Shown one piece after another: positions 23,566 through 31,588 of a stretch of DNA of 36,185 nt. The stretch is taken from assembly GCA_028278205.1 (NCBI GenBank), contig JANQES010000115.1, positions 1-36,185 on the forward strand, in the 5' to 3' direction. This DNA is from Rhodothermales bacterium (lineage in GTDB: Bacteria > Bacteroidota > Rhodothermia > Rhodothermales > Bin80). The translations under genes and the position numbers were made by a program. The first letter of the stretch is position 1; each line of letters opens with the position of its first letter. The notes beneath the pieces are model-generated. The model saw only the letters and a list, made by a program, of their open reading frames with translations, was not told the origin of the DNA and did no database searches.

Positions 23566-24231
23566 TTCGGAATTTTCATCAGAAAATTCCGAAGGGGGCT
23601 CCTCGAAGCTTTTGACAGGTTTGCTGCCATGGGCGGCGGCGAAGGGGTCCATCGTCAGGTCGCCTTCGGGCGTTTGCGGCGGCAGCGGCAACGAACCGGG
23701 GATGCCCAGAAGCGGGAATTCCTTGCGCTGCGGGTAATACTCGAAGTCTTCGGGCATGTACATCCGGCGCAGGTCCGGATGCCCGTCGAAGATCACGCCG
23801 AGCATGTCGTAGCATTCGCGCTCGTTCCAGTTGGCGGCGCGGAAAAGCGGCGTCACCGAGGGCACGTGCAGGTCGTCTTCGTCAACGCGCACTTTGAGGC
23901 GGAGGCGCTTGCCGGCGTCGATATTGACGAGGTTGTAGAAGACCTCGAACCGATCTTCGTCGGTAAACCGATCAGCCCCGCCAAGATCGACGAGATAAGC
24001 AAAGCCCTGCTGATCCTTCAAAAAGGCGCACACATCGGCGATGCGCTTTTTCTCGACGTAGACGGTGTGCTCGCCGGCATACACCATCAGATCCAGAATG
24101 GCCTCGCCGAACTCACCCCGCAACGCCTCGACGACGCCGGCGACCTCGGTGGAGGCCTTGGCGTGCGGGTTGGCCTGATCCGGCTGCGGCGTATCGACCG
24201 GGGTGAAATGGAATTTGAGCGTTTCGTGCAT
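23560..24231 (-). CDS. nuoC: NADH-quinone oxidoreductase subunit C (Nqo5, 30 kDa)
   Basis: This 223-aa subunit of the hydrophilic arm has the family signature ERECYDMLGVIFDGHPDLRR followed by MYMPEDFEYYPQRKEFPLLG. It has no cofactor and packs against NuoD. Upstream of the signature is the usual alpha/beta domain (AYLVDLGGADRF, FYNLVNIDAGKRLRLKVRV). The C-terminal tail, about 35 residues with PPQTPEGDLTM and SEFSDENSEI, is longer than the core; its last codons form one arm of a perfect hairpin and its stop lies in an A word, so the tail may be repeat-derived. Between it and nuoB lies a 99-nt spacer with H and J repeats. Confidence 0.95.
   Translation of the reverse strand: MHETLKFHFTPVDTPQPDQANPHAKASTEVAGVVEALRGEFGEAILDLMVYAGEHTVYVEKKRIADVCAFLKDQQGFAYLVDLGGADRFTDEDRFEVFYNLVNIDAGKRLRLKVRVDEDDLHVPSVTPLFRAANWNERECYDMLGVIFDGHPDLRRMYMPEDFEYYPQRKEFPLLGIPGSLPLPPQTPEGDLTMDPFAAAHGSKPVKSFEEPPSEFSDENSEI
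23566..23593. repeat. Perfect hairpin encoded in the last codons of nuoC
   Basis: TTCGGAATTTTC (23566-23577) and GAAAATTCCGAA (23582-23593) form a 12-bp stem with an ATCA loop. It encodes the peptide SEFSDENSE just before the nuoC stop, so a near-terminator-like structure forms inside the coding region of the transcript. Confidence 0.7.
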
Positions 24232-24247
24232 GGGTTGGGAATGGGAT

Positions 24248-24344
24248 ATGGCCAGTGGCGAATGGGGACCTCAGGATCCATCCCCCATTGGCTATTACTT
24301 CATCAGTCGCTTCGCTCGTGTCGCTACTGGCTATTCGCTCTGAT
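24248..24344. repeat. Word repeats H with nested J between nuoB and nuoC
   Basis: H words (GGCCAGTGGCGAATGG, CCATTGGCTATT, ACTGGCTATTCGC) are interrupted at 24295-24323 by a J word (TTACTTCATCAGTCGCTTCG, then CTCGTGTCG). AATGGGGA and TCCCCCATT add a small hairpin around 24261-24289. The repeat runs to and slightly past the nuoB stop at 24331. Confidence 0.65.
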
Positions 24345-24906
24345 TATACAGCACGTCGGGGGCGATGACAGTGCCGCCGTCGGGGGTGAGCACCGTCGGG
24401 GCTGCCGGAGCCACGGCGAGGTGCTGCGCGCCTTCCTCATAATCCTGCACGATGGAATAGTCGTTGCGGATCTTCTCCTGGATGTCCATCAGCGCATGGA
24501 TGACGGCCTCCGGACGCGGCGGGCAGCCGGGAATGTAGACATCGACGGGCAGGAAGTTGTCGATGCCTTGCACGACGCCGTAGCAGCGATGCATGCCGCC
24601 GGAGGACGCACACGCCCCCATGGCGATGCACCACTTCGGATCGGCCATCTGATCCCAGACGCGGCGGATGGCGTGGGCCATCTTGAAACTGCACCACCCG
24701 GCCACGATCATCAGGTCGGCCTGGCGGGGCGAGAAGCGCATGGCCTCGCTGCCGAAGCGCGCCACGTCGTACTTCGGCCCGGCAAAGGCCATCATTTCGA
24801 TGGCGCAGCAGGCCAGCCCCATCGGCATCGGCATCAGCGAGTTCGACCGTGCCCAGTTCACGACGGCGTCTACCGTCGTCGTCAAATACCCATCTTTCAG
24901 ATCCAT
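24331..24906 (-). CDS. nuoB: NADH-quinone oxidoreductase subunit B (Nqo6, PSST)
   Basis: This 191-aa subunit holds cluster N2, the last Fe-S centre before quinone. Its ligands are visible: the CC pair in GLACCAIEMMAFAGPKYDVA, Cys in AMGACASSGGMH, and Cys in IPGCPPRPEAVI. The RFSPRQADLMIVAG stretch is typical. The C-terminal 45 residues (starting VQDYEEGAQHLAVAPAAP) go slightly beyond the core and end YNQSE, near repeat DNA. It is separated from nuoA by 122 nt with a perfect palindrome. Confidence 0.96.
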   Translation of the reverse strand: MDLKDGYLTTTVDAVVNWARSNSLMPMPMGLACCAIEMMAFAGPKYDVARFGSEAMRFSPRQADLMIVAGWCSFKMAHAIRRVWDQMADPKWCIAMGACASSGGMHRCYGVVQGIDNFLPVDVYIPGCPPRPEAVIHALMDIQEKIRNDYSIVQDYEEGAQHLAVAPAAPTVLTPDGGTVIAPDVLYNQSE

Positions 24907-25016
24907 AGCGCTCCGGGGCTAGAAGTTGCTGGCAAGATTCGGTGTGCGTGAGGAGGTACGGCTTAAATGAGGCAGCCAGGGGTCGGTTTCGGCAGGGGGG
25001 ATCGGGCCAAAAAGAT

Positions 25017-25044
25017 TTTGGAATTCGACTAGTCGAATTCCAAA
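25017..25044. repeat. Perfect 28-bp palindrome spanning the nuoA stop codon
   Basis: The half-site TTTGGAATTCGACT is followed directly by its exact reverse complement, with no loop. It includes the last codons of nuoA (Glu-Phe-Asp-stop; TAG at 25029-25031 on the minus strand). A chance loopless 14-bp dyad is improbable. It resembles, in size and position, the palindrome at the nuoE stop (21423-21450). Confidence 0.85.
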
Positions 25045-25400
25045 CCGCCCTTCTTGATATCGTAGATGAGGCCGACGGCGAGGATGATGATGAAGACCGT
25101 CACGACGCCGAGCACGCCCAGGCCCACGCCGCTATCGAGAAACTTCTGAAAGCTGACGGCCCACGGATAGAGAAACACCACCTCTACGTCGAAGACGATA
25201 AAGATCATCGCCACGAGGTAGAACTTGACGGAATAGCGCTGGCGGGCCGTCCCGATAGGATCCATGCCGCTTTCGTAGGCGCTGCGTTTGGTGCGGTTGG
25301 GGCGGCGCGGGCCGAGGAATTGATGCGCCTTGAGCAACGTCAGGGCCAGGCCCGTCGCCAGCACAATCATCAGGAGCAGGGGTACGAAGTCGTTGAGCAT
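25029..25400 (-). CDS. nuoA: NADH-quinone oxidoreductase subunit A (Nqo7)
   Basis: The protein is 123 aa from the ATG at 25400; an upstream extension to 25460 would put charged sequence before the first helix and is unlikely. It has three membrane helices (VPLLLMIVLATGLALTLL, FYLVAMIFIVFDVEVVFLYP, VTVFIIILAVGLIYDI) with the conserved YESGMDPIG and the acidic FDVEVVF segment, as in NuoA/ND3. It anchors the membrane arm to the peripheral arm near the quinone site. It is the first gene of the visible complex I cluster; the 25401-25997 region upstream should hold the promoter. The membrane subunits nuoH-N are not in this window. Confidence 0.95.
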   Translation of the reverse strand: MLNDFVPLLLMIVLATGLALTLLKAHQFLGPRRPNRTKRSAYESGMDPIGTARQRYSVKFYLVAMIFIVFDVEVVFLYPWAVSFQKFLDSGVGLGVLGVVTVFIIILAVGLIYDIKKGGLEFD

Positions 25401-25966
25401 AACGTCGTGTGGTGCGGCAGAGGATAAACAGCGAGACAAGCACTGAATCAAGTTCAGCACAGGCTACGCGACTCACGACACGAGGGCGCAGCCCGACTGA
25501 CGCCAGTAAGTAAACGGGGTAAGCTATCCAACAGCGCGCTTGTAATCAACGGAGAACCACCGCTCTGCCTGATAATCACTGGTGAAGTTCCTTCTAAAAA
25601 TGGAAGGCCGAGAAAGAAAGGCTCATCAGAAAAAGAGAGAGGGGTGACACGGAGCGCAGTCCCTTCGATCAAAAAAGAGTAGGATGCAGGCTGTTTGGAA
25701 TCGTTATACGTGATATGTAATGCTAGTCTTTGCAAGTAAAACCGGCCTTGCCGCACCCCACCTGAATATTGTGCTGACCGGAAGACTCATGACTTGCGCG
25801 GACACACCCTGCGTAAGAACAGTTCGGGACTACGCTCCCGCCCCCTCATTGGTAAAGGCGCAAACCCTCACCCAAAACCGCCAGGCCGGAGCGATAAAAA
25901 GTATCGTGATCGCTTCATAAGGCCCCGGCCCGGCGGTCTAACTTTCAGAAATAAATATGTTTATGA
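25401..25966. other. Long spacer upstream of nuoA
   Basis: There is no convincing gene in this 566-nt stretch. It holds a diverged J word at 25474-25515 (CACGACACGAGGGCGCAG, GACTGACGCC, AGTAAGTAAAC) and a small dyad CGATA-AAAAG-TATCG (near 25896-25910). The nuo promoter should be here on the minus strand, but I found neither TTTG/TAnnTTTG nor TTGACA/TATAAT with acceptable spacing. Base composition is lower in GC than the flanking genes. Confidence 0.5.
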
Positions 25967-25987
25967 ATGGATGACCTTTTCATCCAT
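25967..25987 (-). terminator. Hairpin downstream of second TonB receptor
   Basis: ATGGATGA (25967-25974) and TCATCCAT (25980-25987) make a perfect 8-bp stem with a 5-nt loop, 10 nt after the stop of the minus-strand TonB gene. The following minus-strand sequence is A/T-rich but lacks a clean T-run, so terminator function is tentative. Confidence 0.45.
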
Positions 25988-25997
25988 CTATCGATCT

Positions 25998-28796
25998 CTA
26001 GCGATTAGCGAAATCGAACGTATAGGTCAGGCGGCCCATCGCCACGCGGCCCAGTTTGGGCGCCCCGATGAACTCGCGGTGGTCGTCGTCGAGCAGGTTC
26101 GAGACGCCGATGTCCAGGCGCAAGCCTTGCAGGTTGTTCTGGAAGGCATAGCCCGCGCCGATATCGACCAGGAAGTAATCGTCGATATCGCCGACGTAGG
26201 GGCCGGAGTCTACCGGGAAGCCTTTGGTGAAGCGCCCGGAGGCATTGACCGAAAAGCCGCTCGGATGCGAGAAGCTGCCGCCGAACTTCGCCTTGAACGT
26301 CGGCGCGTTGAGCGCCAACGACAGGCTGGCATTGGCCTCGTCGAGTTCTTCGTTGTCGAAGAAGTCGTCGCTGACCCACGAGATGTTGCCGAAGAGCGTC
26401 ACCGCGTCGGAGGCCAGCACCTGAATCGAGGCATCGACGCCGTAGTAGGTGATCTGGCCGAAGTTGCGGTAGGTGAGCATCAGCTCAGGCAGTTGCCCCA
26501 GGCCGGGGTTGTTCTCGGCGGCCTGCACGATGGCCACTGGATTAGAGGCTATCTCCGACACCCCGCCCAACCCCACCAGCAAGCCGGCGACGGCTTCCGG
26601 GCTCAGCCCCAACGCCGCCAGCGAGCCGGCCAGAACGGCGTTGCCGGTGATCCCGGCAGCGATGTCGCGCGTCAGATCCTGCACCAGCGTGGGCACCAGC
26701 ACGAACGGCGTCTCCAACTGCAACGGCCCGACGAAATCTTCCCGCGTCGAGAGATACCCGTCGATAGCCACCAGCACCCGGTCGTTGATGATGCCTTTGT
26801 AGCCGACTTCGACCGTCTGCGTGATGGTCTGTTTGAGCGGCTCGACGTCGGCGAGATCCTGGCCGGGTACGAGGTCTGTCTGGCCGGTGCTCAGGTTGAG
26901 TATCGCCAGCACGCCGGGGCTGAAGCCAGCGACCTGAGTGCGTTGCGGGTCGAGCAGCCCGACCAACAACCCCGCCGTCGCCTCGTCGATCATGATGCCG
27001 TTGGCGGCCAGTACCCCCACGAGTTGCGGCAGCGGGATGGCCGCCAGGCCTTGATAGAGCGCGCCATAGACATCGCCGGTGGGCAGACCGACGGGTTGCG
27101 GCGCGCCCAGGGCAGCCGGGTTGAGGCTGGAGGCTACCAGATCGTTGGGTGCGCCAATCTGCGCAAAGGCCGGGTTGCGCTCCCACGTGAAGCCGTCGGC
27201 CGCGCCGCGTCCCCGGATGGTGATGCCCGCGCCGGGAATCTGACCGGCTACGATGTCGAGGAAGTTCGAGTTGGTGCCGGGCGACGAGAACGACCGGTTG
27301 TACGTGGCGCGCACCGAATTGCCCGGCGCCGGCTTGAAGACAATGGCGGCGCGCGGCGAGATCTGCAGCTTGTCCACCACGTTGTTGAAGTCGCCCCGGA
27401 CGGCCAGGATCAGGTCGAGTTTATCGCTGACCTGCGTGGCCGATTGGATGTAGCCGCCGTACTCGCTGATGGAGTCGTCGTCTTCGTTGCGGCCCAGGAT
27501 GGTGCCTTCGGTGTCCGGGCGCGTCAGTTCGAGGTCTACGCCGATGATGAGTTGCTCGCGGCCATTGGCCAGGCTCAGGTCGTACTGCGCCTGCGCGTTG
27601 TAGAGCACCCCGTTATCGACCACCGGCGCACCGCCGTAGACAAACGAGTCGCCGGCTTCGTTTCGGTTGAAATAGGCCTGGGCGAAGAACGGCCCCGACT
27701 GGAAGCGCACCTGCCCGTAGGTGTACCCGAAATCGATGGCCTGCACCGTGCCGATGCCCGAAAGCACCGCCGCCGAGAGTTGCGAAAAGCCGCCGTTGAA
27801 GATCAGCGCCGTGTTGTCGCTGATGCGGTATTCGAGCGTGCCGTTGAGATTTAGCTTTTCGAAATCATTATCGCGCACCCCGTCAATCGCGATTTGCTGT
27901 GCGTCAATCGGATCGTTTGGGTCGAGTTCGAAGTCTTCGGCCTGCCCGTAGGTGCCGGTCACCTTGACGCCAACCTTCTCGCCGAGTACCCCGGCAATCC
28001 GGCCCTGGATGTTAAGCAACGACTGCTCGCCGCCGCTGACCGAGATCGTCGCGCCGGGATAAGCGAAGGGATCCTTCGTGAAGTAATGGATCACCCCGGC
28101 ATCGACGCCCGCGCCGTAGAGCGCCGAGCCCGGCCCCCGGACCACCTCCACCCGTTCGACATCGACCGTCATATTCGGCATGATGCTGTGGATGTTGACA
28201 CCCAGCGACGGCACGGCGGCCTGCCGGTAATCGGTCAGGATGTAGGTAGCGCCCGAAAAGGCATTGTTGAACCCGCGCAAGACCACCTCGTGGCGGTCGA
28301 TGCCGGTCTGCACCATGTCCACCCCCGTCGTGTTGCGCAACGCTTTTACCGACGACGGCGCGACATCCTGTTCGATCTCGCGAATGCCCAGCACGTCGAT
28401 CGAGGCCGGCGCGTCGAGGGCTTTCTCCTGCTTACGCCCGGCGGTGACCTGGATCGGGTCGAGTTCGATGCCGGCGGTCAGGGCCACGTCTTGTTGCGTA
28501 TCCTGGCCGGCTCTGACCGTCACCTCGATCTCCTGGTTTTGATAGCCGGTGAAGCTAAAGATGAGGGTATAGGTGCCCGCCGCGAGGCCGGTGATACGGT
28601 AGTTGCCGTCGAAGTCGGCGGCGGCGCCTTGTGCTGTGCCGGCGATGAACACGTTCGCGCCGGGCAACGGCAGGCCGTCGTCCACGTCGGTGACGGTGCC
28701 GTAGAGGTTGCCCGTCTGGGCCTGCGCCCATACCGCCGGGGCGAGCAGCAGCCCACCCAGCACAAACAGCCAGCTAATCCGCATAGCAAGTTTCAT
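25998..28796 (-). CDS. TonB-dependent outer-membrane receptor with CarboxypepD_reg-like domain
   Basis: The protein is 932 aa. It has a signal peptide (ISWLFVLGGLLLAPAVWAQ), a carboxypeptidase regulatory-like domain (LYGTVTDVDDGLPLPGANVF, ADFDGNYRITGLAAGTYTL), a TonB-box-like LDPIQVTAGRKQ, a plug (VKALRNTTGVDMVQTG, HEVVLRGFNNAF, VERVEVVRGPGSALYGAG), and a barrel ending with the strand RLTYTFDFANR. The plug is of the classic siderophore/cobalamin-like length rather than the first receptor's type. Two long loops in the barrel contain similar hydrophobic, Ala/Gly/Leu-rich segments (DEATAGLLVGLLDP and SPEAVAGLLVGLGG), which is unusual. No SusD or transporter partner adjoins it. The upstream spacer contains an E repeat. 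Substrate unknown. Confidence 0.95.
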   Translation of the reverse strand: MKLAMRISWLFVLGGLLLAPAVWAQAQTGNLYGTVTDVDDGLPLPGANVFIAGTAQGAAADFDGNYRITGLAAGTYTLIFSFTGYQNQEIEVTVRAGQDTQQDVALTAGIELDPIQVTAGRKQEKALDAPASIDVLGIREIEQDVAPSSVKALRNTTGVDMVQTGIDRHEVVLRGFNNAFSGATYILTDYRQAAVPSLGVNIHSIMPNMTVDVERVEVVRGPGSALYGAGVDAGVIHYFTKDPFAYPGATISVSGGEQSLLNIQGRIAGVLGEKVGVKVTGTYGQAEDFELDPNDPIDAQQIAIDGVRDNDFEKLNLNGTLEYRISDNTALIFNGGFSQLSAAVLSGIGTVQAIDFGYTYGQVRFQSGPFFAQAYFNRNEAGDSFVYGGAPVVDNGVLYNAQAQYDLSLANGREQLIIGVDLELTRPDTEGTILGRNEDDDSISEYGGYIQSATQVSDKLDLILAVRGDFNNVVDKLQISPRAAIVFKPAPGNSVRATYNRSFSSPGTNSNFLDIVAGQIPGAGITIRGRGAADGFTWERNPAFAQIGAPNDLVASSLNPAALGAPQPVGLPTGDVYGALYQGLAAIPLPQLVGVLAANGIMIDEATAGLLVGLLDPQRTQVAGFSPGVLAILNLSTGQTDLVPGQDLADVEPLKQTITQTVEVGYKGIINDRVLVAIDGYLSTREDFVGPLQLETPFVLVPTLVQDLTRDIAAGITGNAVLAGSLAALGLSPEAVAGLLVGLGGVSEIASNPVAIVQAAENNPGLGQLPELMLTYRNFGQITYYGVDASIQVLASDAVTLFGNISWVSDDFFDNEELDEANASLSLALNAPTFKAKFGGSFSHPSGFSVNASGRFTKGFPVDSGPYVGDIDDYFLVDIGAGYAFQNNLQGLRLDIGVSNLLDDDHREFIGAPKLGRVAMGRLTYTFDFANR

Positions 28797-28850
28797 AGTG
28801 TCCTCTCGAATTGGTTGCGTTCCGGACCACTCTTGCAGCTAAGATATAAA

Positions 28851-28920
28851 AATACTTCGTACTGCGTACTGCGTATTGCGTTGAGCATGACATCAATATG
28901 CAGTATGCAGTACGAAATAC
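28851..28920. repeat. Word repeat family E, hairpin (copy E2)
   Basis: Left units TACTTCGTACTGCGTACTGC (from 28853) face CAATATGCAGTATGCAGTAC (from 28894) with a few mismatches and a short loop. It fills most of the purB-TonB spacer, ending next to the purB stop at 28928. Confidence 0.75.
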
Positions 28921-28927
28921 CCTTTAA

Positions 28928-30223
28928 TCATCCCAACCCGGCGCGTTCGAAGAGCACGTCTACGTGGCGCAGGTGATAGCGGGCGTCGAAGGCTTCGTCG
29001 ATCTCTTCTTGCGAAAGATGCTCGGTGAGTTCGCCCGCTTCCGAGACGATCTCCTTGAACGAGCGTTGTTCTTCCCAGGCTTGCATGGCGCGCGGCTGCA
29101 CCAGATCGTAGGCCGCCTCCCGGCTCAAACCTTTGTCGATGAGTTTGACGAGCAGGCGCTGGCTGTTGAACAGCCCGAACGTGCGATCCATGTTGCGCTG
29201 CATCGCCTCCGGATAGATCGTCAGGTTTTTGACGATGCGGGCGAAGCGGTGCAGCGCGTAGTGTAAGATCGTCGTGGCGTCGGGGATGATCACGCGCTCG
29301 ACCGACGAGTGCGAGATGTCGCGTTCGTGCCAGAGGGCCACGTTTTCGTAGGCGGCCACCATGTAGCCGCGCAACAGCCGCGCACACCCGGTGATGTTCT
29401 CCGAGCCGACGGGGTTGCGCTTGTGCGGCATCGACGAGGAGCCCTTCTGCCCTTTCCGAAACGCCTCCTCCACCTCGCGCACCTCGCTCCGCTGCAAATG
29501 CCGCACCTCGATAGCCATCTTCTCCAGCGTGGCCCCGATGAGCGCCAGCACGGCCAGGTAATGCGCGTGGCGGTCGCGTTGGAGCACCTGCGTAGAGATG
29601 GGCGCCGGCTCCAGCCCCAGCCGCTCGCACGTCAGGCGTTCGACCTCCGGCGGGATGTGCGCAAACGTGCCGACGGCGCCGGAGACCTTGCCGAAGCGCA
29701 CGCCTTCGGCGGCTTCGACGAAGCGCGCGCGGTTGCGCTGCATCTCGGCATAGAAAAGCGCCAGCTTCAGCCCCAGCGTCGTCGGCTCGGCGTGGACGCC
29801 GTGGGTGCGGCCCATCATGAGCGTGTTTTTGTGCGCCCGCGCCTTGCCGGCCAGCACCGCCAGCAGCGCGTCGAGGGCTTCCAGGAGCAGCGCGTTGGCC
29901 GCCTTCAGCCGGTACGACCACGCCGTGTCTACCACGTCCGACGACGTCAGCCCGTAATGCACCCACTTCTTCTCCGGCCCCAGCGTCTCGCTGACGGCCC
30001 GCGTAAAGGCCACCACGTCGTGCCGCGTCTTCTCTTCGATCTCGTGGATGCGGTCTACCTCGAAGGCAGCGTCCCGGTACAGCGTATCGACATCCTCCTG
30101 CGGAATCACCCCGATGGCGGCCCAGGCAGCACACGCCGCCAGTTCAACCTCCAACCACGACTGGAATTGCTGCGTCTCGCTCCAGAGATCCTTCATCTCC
30201 GGACGCGTGTATCGGTCTATCAT
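28928..30223 (-). CDS. purB: Adenylosuccinate lyase
   Basis: This 431-aa enzyme of the fumarase/aspartase superfamily performs two steps of purine synthesis, releasing fumarate from SAICAR and from adenylosuccinate. Signature elements are the N-terminal TRPEMKDLWSE, VHYGLTSSDVVDTA, the catalytic-His region MGRTHGVHAEPTTLG, and the flexible signature loop KGSSSMPHKRNPVGSENITG containing the active Ser. Length and order match the bacterial PurB of about 430 aa (B. subtilis type). It is cytoplasmic and essential for purine synthesis. It is transcribed on the minus strand with A/G repeat sequence upstream (30227-30424). No other pur gene adjoins it. Confidence 0.97.
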   Translation of the reverse strand: MIDRYTRPEMKDLWSETQQFQSWLEVELAACAAWAAIGVIPQEDVDTLYRDAAFEVDRIHEIEEKTRHDVVAFTRAVSETLGPEKKWVHYGLTSSDVVDTAWSYRLKAANALLLEALDALLAVLAGKARAHKNTLMMGRTHGVHAEPTTLGLKLALFYAEMQRNRARFVEAAEGVRFGKVSGAVGTFAHIPPEVERLTCERLGLEPAPISTQVLQRDRHAHYLAVLALIGATLEKMAIEVRHLQRSEVREVEEAFRKGQKGSSSMPHKRNPVGSENITGCARLLRGYMVAAYENVALWHERDISHSSVERVIIPDATTILHYALHRFARIVKNLTIYPEAMQRNMDRTFGLFNSQRLLVKLIDKGLSREAAYDLVQPRAMQAWEEQRSFKEIVSEAGELTEHLSQEEIDEAFDARYHLRHVDVLFERAGLG

Positions 30224-30226
30224 CCC

Positions 30227-30424
30227 ATTTTGGATTTTGGATTGGGGATTTGGGATTATTTAATCTAACGCACCGCCGTCATCTTAACAGATCAAGCCTT
30301 TGCGAATTGCGGAGGGGTGAGATCAGCAAATTGCAATTCGGCAAATTGCAAATGGAAGATGGCGGCTTGATTGCCATTTGCCTCATTTGCCCCAATCCAA
30401 AATCCAAAATCTAAAATCCAAAAT
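30227..30424. repeat. Nested word repeats A (outer, copy A4) and G (inner)
   Basis: Outer A arms: ATTTTGGATTTTGGATTGGG (about 30227-30258) and CCCCAATCCAAAATCCAAAA (30390-30424). Between them lie G words: GCAAATTGCAATTCGGCAAA (30325-30353) facing ATTGCCATTTGCCTCATTTG (30370-30391). One palindromic repeat is thus nested in another. It occupies the entire spacer between purB and the ECF sigma gene. Confidence 0.75.
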
Positions 30425-30426
30425 TC

Positions 30427-31047
30427 TCACAACGTGTCTCGCTTCTCCCGCAGGTATTTATAGAGCAGTTTGCGGGCGCGGAAGATGTGTGCTTTGACCG
30501 TGCCGAGGGGCAGGTCGAGTTCCTGGGCGATCTCTTCGTAGGATTTTTCCTGCTGATGCCGCAGCACGATCACCCGGTGATATTTCTTGGGGAGCGAATC
30601 GATGGCTTCCTGGATGAGTTCGCGGCGTTGGTCGGCCACGACGTGGCGGTCCGGGCGGTACGTCACGTCCGGGACTTCGTACTCCAGATTGCCATCTTTG
30701 GTCTGGATGGGCTTATCGATAGAAAACGTCGGCAGCTTCTTTTTGCGCAGATAATCGATGGTATGGTTCGTGGCGATCTTGTAGAGCCAGGTCGAAAACG
30801 CATAATCCGACGAATACGACGACAGCGCCGAGAAGGCTTTGATGAAGCTCTCCTGCACCAGATCTTCGACCTCGCCCTTGCTGCGCACCATACGATGGAT
30901 GTGATGATAGAGCGCCTTGCCATACTTCTGCATCAGTTGGCTGTAGGCGTGCTCATCCCCATTCAAGGCGCGTTCGACGAGGTCGCGGTCCTGCTCGCTC
31001 GATTCCGAGGGGAAGGTGCTGGTGGTGGTGGTCGTAGACTTCGGCAT
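30427..31047 (-). CDS. RNA polymerase sigma factor, ECF-like sigma-70 family
   Basis: This 206-aa protein has a Ser/Thr-rich N-terminus (STTTTTSTFPSESSEQ). Region 2 follows (DLVERALNGDEHAYSQLMQK, VEDLVQESFIKAFSALSSY, FSTWLYKIATNHTIDYLRKK), then a linker and region 4 (LPKKYHRVIVLRHQQEKSYE, EIAQELDLPLGTVKAHIFRA). It lacks region 3, as in ECF factors, and should direct RNA polymerase to a stress or envelope regulon. No anti-sigma gene adjoins it; the next gene downstream is purB across a repeat. I cannot assign the ECF group. The ATG at 31047 is the first in frame. Confidence 0.94.
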   Translation of the reverse strand: MPKSTTTTTSTFPSESSEQDRDLVERALNGDEHAYSQLMQKYGKALYHHIHRMVRSKGEVEDLVQESFIKAFSALSSYSSDYAFSTWLYKIATNHTIDYLRKKKLPTFSIDKPIQTKDGNLEYEVPDVTYRPDRHVVADQRRELIQEAIDSLPKKYHRVIVLRHQQEKSYEEIAQELDLPLGTVKAHIFRARKLLYKYLREKRDTL

Positions 31048-31170
31048 GCGAACTACACGCAGAAATTCGGGTGGGAGAGGGGCCTATCGATAAGACGCTC
31101 CGAGAAGATAGACAAAAACGAGGATATCCGACTAGTTCTTTGACCCGATGATTTTGATGACTAAACCGTA

Positions 31171-31231
31171 GCGTACTGCGTACTTCGTATTGCATATTTA
31201 AACGCCCTTACGCAGTACGAAGTACGCAGTA
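31171..31231. repeat. Word repeat family E, hairpin (copy E3)
   Basis: GCGTACTGCGTACTTCGTAT (from 31171) faces TTACGCAGTACGAAGTACGC (from 31208), with about 20 of 23 positions pairing around a 14-nt A/T-rich loop. It lies 124 nt upstream of the ECF sigma gene start. Confidence 0.8.
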
Positions 31232-31588
31232 GACTTGCTCTACCCATCATTTTCACGGTGTCGAAGAACGAAGGCATGTCGTCATCCGGCGGGCAAGCAG
31301 GCCGAAGCCGTCGCGCAGAGGCAGGCGCGTGATCCACAAACGCCTTACCCCCGGTCCTGTTCGCTTTTTCGGTTAGATTTTGAGAATAAGCTTATATTAG
31401 ACAGTGTTTAAGCGTGTATGTAATGTTGTATCGGAGGCGCTTTTGCCTATCGACCAGGCGTTCGACGCAGGGGAATCCCCGGCATCGTGTGTCGTGATTG
31501 CCCCTATACCTTCGCACACGGCAGTATCCTACCGTATCCCCGGCGTCGGCTTTAACGTTTGTGCCCATAATGAATAGAGCTTAGCGCG
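31232..31588. other. Gene-free stretch with an A/T-rich core
   Basis: There is no convincing gene in these 357 nt. A low-GC core at about 31360-31430 (GGTTAGATTTTGAGAATAAG, CTTATATTAGACAG) may hold a promoter, but -35/-10 spacing is not convincing. A small dyad GGGGA-A-TCCCC lies near 31470. If the core is a promoter for the plus-strand subtilase, the 222-bp element at 31589-31810 now sits between promoter and gene. Confidence 0.35.

Noticed and set aside
25794..27854. 686-codon plus-strand frame opposite the second TonB gene
   Set aside because: Antisense shadow of a strongly biased coding sequence, with no recognisable domains; it also starts in a spacer.
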